Below, piece by piece: positions 21,914 through 26,775 of a stretch of 26,775 nt of DNA. The notes beneath the pieces were generated by a model. That model was not told where the DNA came from, ran no database searches, and was given only the letters and a program-made list of their open reading frames with translations. Numbering within the stretch: position 1 is the stretch's first letter; every line of letters starts with the position of its first letter. Source of the DNA: CAZUHN01 sp964620535 (GTDB taxonomy: Bacteria; UBA8248); NCBI GenBank assembly GCA_964620535.1, contig CAZUHN010000113.1:1-26775 (forward strand), read 5' to 3'. The translations under genes were made by a program, and so were the position numbers.

Positions 21914-22618
21914 ATGTGCGGCCGGTTTTCACTGGCGGTGGTCTCCGAAAGTCTTTGCGCCTTGTTCAAGCTCGCAAGGGAGATCGAGCTTCCGCCCCGG
22001 TACAACATCGCGCCGAGCCAGGAGGTGGGGGCCGTCCGCGCCGCCGCGGACGGAACGAGCGAATTGGTTCTCCTCCGGTGGGGCCTGATCCCGCATTGGG
22101 CGAAGGATCCCTCCATCGGCGCACGCACGATCAACGCCAGGGCCGAGACCCTGGCCGAGAAACACTCCTTCCGCACCGCCTTCCGGAAGAGGCGTTGCCT
22201 GATCCCGGCGGACGGATTTTACGAATGGTCGCAGCGGGAGGGGAAAAAACAACCTTATTTCGTTCGGATGCGGGAGGGAGAGCCCTTCGCCATGGCGGGA
22301 CTGTGGGAACGCTGGCAGGAACCCGGCGGACATGATGTGGAATCGTGCGCCATCGTGACCTGCGGAGCGAACGAGCTCCTTCGCCCGGTTCACCACCGCA
22401 TGCCGGTCATCCTCCCGGCCGATGACTTCGACCGCTGGCTTGACCCCGCCGAGAATGACAGCCGGACCCTCCAACCCCTGCTCCGCCTCTTTCCCGGCAG
22501 GGCGATGAAAATCCATCCGGTGAGCATCCACGTCAACAACCCCCGAAACGACGATCCCCGTTGCGTCGAGCCGATGGATCAAAGCGGCTCCGCCCGTGAA
22601 TCCCGGAAGAGGCAATGA
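21914..22618 (+). CDS. HMCES/YedK-type abasic-site DNA-protein crosslink enzyme (SRAP domain)
   Basis: 234 residues. The start must be ATG 21914 because the catalytic Cys2 has to become N-terminal (MCGRFSLA), and GAGG lies just upstream. Family motifs in order are PRYNIAPSQEV, LRWGLIPHWAKD, INARAET (active Asn), RCLIPADGFYEW (Glu) and PVHHRMPVIL (His). The SRAP domain forms a thiazolidine crosslink with abasic sites in single-stranded DNA and shields them. Older names call it SOS-associated peptidase. Its 3' end overlaps the opposite-strand transporter gene by 86 bases. Confidence 0.95.
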   Translation: MCGRFSLAVVSESLCALFKLAREIELPPRYNIAPSQEVGAVRAAADGTSELVLLRWGLIPHWAKDPSIGARTINARAETLAEKHSFRTAFRKRRCLIPADGFYEWSQREGKKQPYFVRMREGEPFAMAGLWERWQEPGGHDVESCAIVTCGANELLRPVHHRMPVILPADDFDRWLDPAENDSRTLQPLLRLFPGRAMKIHPVSIHVNNPRNDDPRCVEPMDQSGSARESRKRQ

Positions 22619-23615
22619 TTTTTTGTTTCCCCGCCCGGGGAAATTCCGGCGCCTTCCGGTTAATGATGGCGACGCCGGAAAAAATGCATGCGAGGCCCGC
22701 CGCCTCCGCCCAAGCCAACCGTTCCCCGAAAAAAATGGCGCCGATCAGAACCGCATTCAACGGAACGAGGTAAGCAACCATCATGACATTGGTCGCCTGT
22801 GCGGTCGAAAGGAGCCGGAAGAAGATCAGGGCGGGCAGCGCCGTGGAGTAGAAGGTGAGGAGGAGGAGCCACGCGATCACATCCCACCCGGGCGAGAGCG
22901 TCCAGGGCGCATCCACGAACAAGCTGAAGGGAAGAAGGATGATGAACCCCCAGGTCAACTGCCCCGCCGCCATCACCAGCGGGGAATGGTTCCGCAAGCG
23001 GCGCGCGTAGACAGCCAAGCTCGAGATGCTGAGAGATGCGACGACCATCCCCAATTCCGCCTGGACATGCCCGCCCAGCCCCTCCAGCGCCGCCGGCCCG
23101 ATCACCAGGATCACCCCGGCGAGGCCGAGAGCGATTCCGATCACCCCATTTAGGCTCAACCGCTCGTCGATCGTGAAAAAATGAGCGAGGAGGAAGGTGA
23201 AGAGGGGAATCGGGGCGTTCAGAGTACCCGCGAGCCCCGGCCCGATTTGAATCTGCGTCCAGGCCGAGATGGTAAAAGGAATCGCACCGCCTAGTAGGCC
23301 GAGGAGAATCAGGGGCCGCAAGCCGGGAGATGAAAAGCGCCCCTTTCCCCTCCGCCCCGCGACTGCCAAAAATCCCCAGAGCAAACAGGCGGAGAGAAAG
23401 GTGCGCACCGCCGAGATGGTAAGGGGGGGCACGGACCCCACGGAGAGTTTCTGGAACAGAAAGGAGCTAGCGTACATGTTGGACAGCAGAATGAGCCACA
23501 ACCACTCTTTGGCGTTAATGGCCGGCGACTCCGGAACAGGGATGGAGGACGAGAGAAGCGCCCCAACGTATCTGATAAACTGCGCCTGCGAAAGCCATCC
23601 GCCAGGGACATCCAT
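22533..23615 (-). CDS. EamA/DMT-family exporter
   Basis: 360 residues with about ten hydrophobic helices arranged as two EamA repeats. The first begins LWLILLSNMYASSFLFQKLSVGSVPPLTISAVR and the second EAELGMVV-like sequence LGMVVASLSISSLAVYARRL, ending in LNAVLIGAIFFGERL and AGLACIFSGVAIINR. ATG 23615 follows GAGGGGAAAAGG. Such proteins export amino acids or other small metabolites. The last ~30 residues (after KAPEFPRAGKQK) are hydrophilic, overlap the HMCES gene antisense and may be a read-on after a lost stop, since the family normally ends near the tenth helix. Confidence 0.9.
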   Translation of the reverse strand: MDVPGGWLSQAQFIRYVGALLSSSIPVPESPAINAKEWLWLILLSNMYASSFLFQKLSVGSVPPLTISAVRTFLSACLLWGFLAVAGRRGKGRFSSPGLRPLILLGLLGGAIPFTISAWTQIQIGPGLAGTLNAPIPLFTFLLAHFFTIDERLSLNGVIGIALGLAGVILVIGPAALEGLGGHVQAELGMVVASLSISSLAVYARRLRNHSPLVMAAGQLTWGFIILLPFSLFVDAPWTLSPGWDVIAWLLLLTFYSTALPALIFFRLLSTAQATNVMMVAYLVPLNAVLIGAIFFGERLAWAEAAGLACIFSGVAIINRKAPEFPRAGKQKIIASSGIHGRSRFDPSARRNGDRRFGGC

Positions 23616-23732
23616 CCTTTTCCCCTCGGAGCGATGCGCCCCCCGGTGCCCGGATAGGTTAGAATGAGGGGAATCCCACTTCCGGAAACTATGGCGAAGA
23701 GCGAATACTTCTAGCGGATATGAGGGCAGCGC

Positions 23733-24698
23733 GTGCACTCCGCCGTCGAAAAAGAACTCGCCGCCATCGAAGCGGACAAGGAGGACGGGGCGGCCCAGCT
23801 CGCCGCGCGGAGCCTCGATCTCCTGGCGGAGGCGGCCAGCCTCGAGGAGGAACTTCCCGCCGACAAGTACCTGGAGGGGATAGCCGCACTCGTCCGGCGG
23901 TTGGGAACCCTCCGGCCCTCCATGGCCTCGTTGGGAAACTGGGCGTTAATTTTCTATGAGGAGCTGCAAAATCGCCTCCGGAACGACCCAAATGCGGACC
24001 GGCCCGGGGCCGCGAGATCGATCAATATCACTTTGCGGGAAAAACAGTCGGCCGCATTGAAAGAATTAGTTGAATTCGCAAGGCCGCTCCTGGCCCGGGC
24101 GGAAGCTATTCTCACCCTGAGCTATTCGTCCACGGTGGAGGCGGTTCTTTTGGGGGCGGCGGCCTCTTCCCTCGTGCGGGTGGCCGAGGCGAGGCCCCTC
24201 CTCGAGGGGAGGAAGCTGTTCTCGCGCCTCCGGGAGGGAGGCGTCTCCGCGCGCCTCGTTACGGACGCCCAGATGGCGGGGGCCATGGCCGCCTCGGATC
24301 TCCTTCTTCTGGGGGCGGACACCATATGCGCGGATCTTTCCGCCGTGAACAAGACCGGAAGCCGCCTGGCGGCTCTCGCCGCCCGCGAGTTTAGAAAACC
24401 CTGCGTCGTGGCCACCGACACGTTCAAGATCGCCGCCATGGTCTTATCGGAAAACATCTCTCTCGAAGAAGGGCCCGGGGAGGAGGTGTGGGAGGAGGAG
24501 GCTCCCCATTGCGAAAACCGAGTCTTTGAGGTGCTCCCTCCGCACCTCATCGGCTCTTACCTCACCGAGAAGGGGGTGCTCTCCCCCGGGCGGATGGAAA
24601 AAGAAATTGAAAGCTGGCGGGCGCGGGCCGGTGGGCTTTCCCATTCGTGCGTCCCGCCCCTCTCGCCCGGGGACGCGGTGTGGCGGCGGCCTCCTTGA
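23733..24698 (+). CDS. Initiation factor eIF-2B-like family protein
   Basis: 321 residues with a GTG start at 23733 after GAGGG. The C-terminal Rossmann-like domain holds the family motifs ILTLSYSSTVEAVLL, LVTDAQMAGAMAASDLLLLGADTICADLSAVNKTGSRLAAL (DxA...GAD-x-I...NKxGS) and KPCVVATDTFKI. The N-terminal part is helical. In bacteria this fold is best known from methylthioribose-1-phosphate isomerase and ribose-1,5-bisphosphate isomerase, and this divergent member cannot be assigned a substrate. It is divergent from the exporter and 70 bases before the acyl-CoA synthetase on the same strand. Confidence 0.85.
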   Translation: MHSAVEKELAAIEADKEDGAAQLAARSLDLLAEAASLEEELPADKYLEGIAALVRRLGTLRPSMASLGNWALIFYEELQNRLRNDPNADRPGAARSINITLREKQSAALKELVEFARPLLARAEAILTLSYSSTVEAVLLGAAASSLVRVAEARPLLEGRKLFSRLREGGVSARLVTDAQMAGAMAASDLLLLGADTICADLSAVNKTGSRLAALAAREFRKPCVVATDTFKIAAMVLSENISLEEGPGEEVWEEEAPHCENRVFEVLPPHLIGSYLTEKGVLSPGRMEKEIESWRARAGGLSHSCVPPLSPGDAVWRRPP

Positions 24699-24768
24699 GC
24701 GGCCTTTTTCGATATGGGATATTTCCCCGTCGGATATCTCCTCTCCATCCTTGATTCAGGAGATGACA

Positions 24769-26670
24769 ATGAAGGGCCGCTACACCGAAACATTCGATCG
24801 CGCCCTCCGTGATCCCAAAGACTTCTGGGGAGAGGCTGCGGACGCGCTGCACTGGTACAAGAGATGGGAAAAAGTTCTGGACGACTCGAACCCGCCGTTT
24901 TATCGGTGGTTCGCCGGCGCAGAGACGAACACCTGCTACAACGCGCTCGACCGCCACGTCGAGGGCGGCCGCGCCGACCAGATTGCCCTGATCCACGACA
25001 GCCCGGTCACGGGCGCCGTCCGCACCTTCACCTATCGCGAGCTGCGAGACGAGGTGGCGGCCTTCGCGGGCGCCCTCCGGGCCCAGGGGGTGGCGAAGGG
25101 CGACCGGGTCATCATCTACATGCCCATGGTGCCCGAGGCGGCAATCGCCATGCTCGCCTGCGCCCGCATCGGGGCGGTGCACTCGGTGGTGTTCGGCGGC
25201 TTCGCCGCCAATGAGCTCGCCACCCGGATCGACGACGCCACGCCGAAGGTGATCGTTTCGGCCTCCTGCGGCATCGAGCCCGCCCGAATCGTCGAGTACA
25301 TGCCCCTTCTCAACGAGGCCATCAAGCTGGCGCGGTCCAAGCCGGAAAGGTGCATCATCCTCCAGCGCCCGGGCGCCGAGGCCGTGCTGACGGCGGGCCG
25401 CGACGTGGAGTGGAACGACACTCTCCGGGAGGCGGAAAAAACGGAGTGCGTCCCCGTTGCCGCGACCGACCCGCTCTACATCCTCTACACCTCCGGCACC
25501 ACCGCCCAGCCGAAGGGGGTGGTCCGCGACAACGGCGGCCACATGGTGGCGCTGGAATGGAGCATGAAGAACGTCTACGGGATCGATCCGGGCGAGGTCT
25601 ATTGGGCCGCCTCCGACGTGGGCTGGGTGGTCGGGCACTCCTACATCGTCTACGCCCCGCTCTTGCACGGATGCACCTCGGTCCTCTACGAGGGAAAGCC
25701 GGTCGGCACGCCGGACGCGGGGGCCTACTGGCGGGTGATCTCCACCCACGGAGTGAAGGCGCTCTTCACCGCACCGACGGCTTTCCGGGCCATCAAGCGC
25801 GAGGACCCGGAGGGCGGCCTCGTGAAGCAATACGACCTGAGCCGCTTCCACACCCTCTTCCTCGCGGGCGAGCGCGCCGATCCCGACACCGTGAAGTGGG
25901 CGGAGGAAAAGCTCGGGGTCCCCGTCATCGACCACTGGTGGCAGACCGAGACGGGCTGGCCCATCAGCGCCAACTGCATGGGGATCGAGCCGCTGCCGGT
26001 GAAGTACGGCTCCCCGACCAAGCCCGTGCCGGGATGGGACATCCGGATCGCCGATCCCGGCAACCGGGAGGTGAAGCCGGGCGAGATGGGGGCGCTCGTG
26101 ATCAAGCTGCCGCTCCCGCCGGGTAGTTTTCCCACCCTGTGGAACGCGGACGAGCGCTTCGTCGACGCCTACTTCAAGGCGTTCCCGGGGTACTACGAGA
26201 CCGGGGACGCGGGCTACATCGACGAGGACGGCTACGTCTTCGTCATGTCGCGCACCGATGACATCATCAACGTCGCGGGCCACCGTCTCTCGACCGGCGC
26301 CATCGAGGAGGTTCTCGCCTCCCATCCGGACGTCGCCGAGTGCGCGGTCATCGGGGCAAACGACGGGCTGAAGGGACAGATTCCGATCGGTTTCCTGGTT
26401 CTGAAGGCAGGGACCGACAGCGGGGATGAGGAGGTCGTCAAGGAGATCGTCCTCCTGGTGCGCGAGAGAATCGGCCCCGTCGCCGCCTTCAAGCACGCGG
26501 CTGTGGTCAAGGGCCTACCCAAGACACGCTCGGGCAAGATTCTCCGGGCGACCATGAATCGGATCGCGGACGGCGCATCGTACAAGGTGCCCGCCACCAT
26601 CGAGGATCCGTCGATACTTACGGAAATCGAAGACAAGCTGAAAAAAATCGGTTTCGGGGCCAAGAGTTAA
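24769..26670 (+). CDS. PrpE/Acs-type acyl-CoA synthetase (propionyl-CoA synthetase-like)
   Basis: 633 residues, full length for the acetyl/propionyl-CoA synthetase family. ATG 24769 has GGAG at proper distance. The N-terminal ACAS domain contains DPKDFWGEAADALHWYKRWEKVLDD. The adenylation motifs are YILYTSGTTAQPKG (238-250), the GKPVGTPDAGAYWRVI loop that is typical of PrpE, HWWQTETGWP, and YYETGDAGYIDEDGY with RTDDIINVAGHRLSTG. The catalytic, acetylation-regulated Lys is in KTRSGKILRATM near the end. It activates a short-chain acid with ATP and CoA. With the acyl-CoA dehydrogenase in the window it suggests short-chain acid use. Confidence 0.92.
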   Translation: MKGRYTETFDRALRDPKDFWGEAADALHWYKRWEKVLDDSNPPFYRWFAGAETNTCYNALDRHVEGGRADQIALIHDSPVTGAVRTFTYRELRDEVAAFAGALRAQGVAKGDRVIIYMPMVPEAAIAMLACARIGAVHSVVFGGFAANELATRIDDATPKVIVSASCGIEPARIVEYMPLLNEAIKLARSKPERCIILQRPGAEAVLTAGRDVEWNDTLREAEKTECVPVAATDPLYILYTSGTTAQPKGVVRDNGGHMVALEWSMKNVYGIDPGEVYWAASDVGWVVGHSYIVYAPLLHGCTSVLYEGKPVGTPDAGAYWRVISTHGVKALFTAPTAFRAIKREDPEGGLVKQYDLSRFHTLFLAGERADPDTVKWAEEKLGVPVIDHWWQTETGWPISANCMGIEPLPVKYGSPTKPVPGWDIRIADPGNREVKPGEMGALVIKLPLPPGSFPTLWNADERFVDAYFKAFPGYYETGDAGYIDEDGYVFVMSRTDDIINVAGHRLSTGAIEEVLASHPDVAECAVIGANDGLKGQIPIGFLVLKAGTDSGDEEVVKEIVLLVRERIGPVAAFKHAAVVKGLPKTRSGKILRATMNRIADGASYKVPATIEDPSILTEIEDKLKKIGFGAKS

Positions 26671-26775
26671 CCTACCCCACCTCCCCTCCCGGCAGGGCCC
26701 GCCCCGCTTCTATCGGGGGCTAGTTGACTTGATCCGGCCGGCCGGCGCCAGGAGTAAAAACACAGCGGCGATCGC
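26671..26775. other. Window end, no gene seen
   Basis: The GC-rich bases after the synthetase stop include TTGACT at about 26724, which could be a -35 box for the next gene, but no -10 partner or start codon is convincing before the window ends. Confidence 0.3.

Noticed and set aside
24562..26496. A 644-residue antisense open frame opposite the acyl-CoA synthetase
   Set aside because: Long antisense frames are expected opposite GC-rich genes. Its sequence is His/Arg/Gly-rich with no domain and no ribosome site.
1..26775. UGA reassigned to Trp or Gly throughout this genome
   Set aside because: Intact genes in the window end naturally at TGA (for example 2487-2489, 9249-9251 and 10793-10795), tryptophan is encoded by TGG throughout, and internal TGAs occur only at redox-Cys positions or in pseudogenes.

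Overview
The window is GC-rich, gene-dense bacterial DNA with strong GC bias at third codon positions, Shine-Dalgarno sites, ordinary sigma70-like promoters and tRNAs that encode their CCA ends. It looks like a chromosome segment of an uncultivated, metabolically versatile bacterium, perhaps near the deltaproteobacterial, NC10/Rokubacteria or Tectomicrobia grades. That placement is a guess from gene content only.

The main result is that three genes can only be read at full length if an internal in-frame TGA is translated as selenocysteine. They are a carboxymuconolactone decarboxylase/AhpD-like protein with a Cys-Asn-Asn-Sec centre (2487-3161), a UGSC-family protein (4825-5364) and a DsbA-fold thioredoxin-like protein with a Sec-Pro-Trp-Ala centre (13607-14290). 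In each, the TGA lies where the family carries its redox residue, the frame stays open with family-like sequence to a proper stop, and a hairpin follows the TGA at SECIS distance. A fourth TGA lies at the first Cys of a CxxC in a decayed TlpA-like gene (17472-17998). No selenocysteine machinery (selA, selB, selC, selD) is in the window.

Layout. 1-320 holds tRNA-Val. From 10259 down to about 320 everything is on the minus strand: a serine/threonine dehydratase coupled to priA, a conserved protein of unknown function, a MITE-like hairpin element, the UGSC selenoprotein, a luciferase-like flavin monooxygenase, a cupin, the CMD selenoprotein, a stray cupin tail, a Gfo/Idh/MocA oxidoreductase, a truncated exported protein and a broken cheB. 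The 6566-2487 part looks like a catabolic or redox cluster. From 10342 to 11293 a plus-strand promoter drives a small coiled-coil protein and a receiver-like protein. An acyl-CoA dehydrogenase (minus) follows, then a graveyard of three gene fragments (12688-13498), the DsbA-like selenoprotein, and a plus-strand CoA-binding protein and alpha/beta hydrolase.

16115-17054 is an AT-rich island with repeated TCGGTAC sites in front of a secreted beta-trefoil lectin-like gene, probably acquired. 17472-19783 is a decayed redox module (TlpA-like protein, b-type cytochrome, small membrane protein, sulfite-oxidase-type molybdoenzyme) in which three of four genes carry frameshifts. tRNA-Asn with a good promoter follows, with an unidentified remnant on its 3' side. 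The rest is intact housekeeping: an alpha/beta hydrolase, a PEGA lipoprotein, an HMCES/YedK DNA-crosslink protein, an EamA exporter, an eIF-2B-like protein and a PrpE-type acyl-CoA synthetase.
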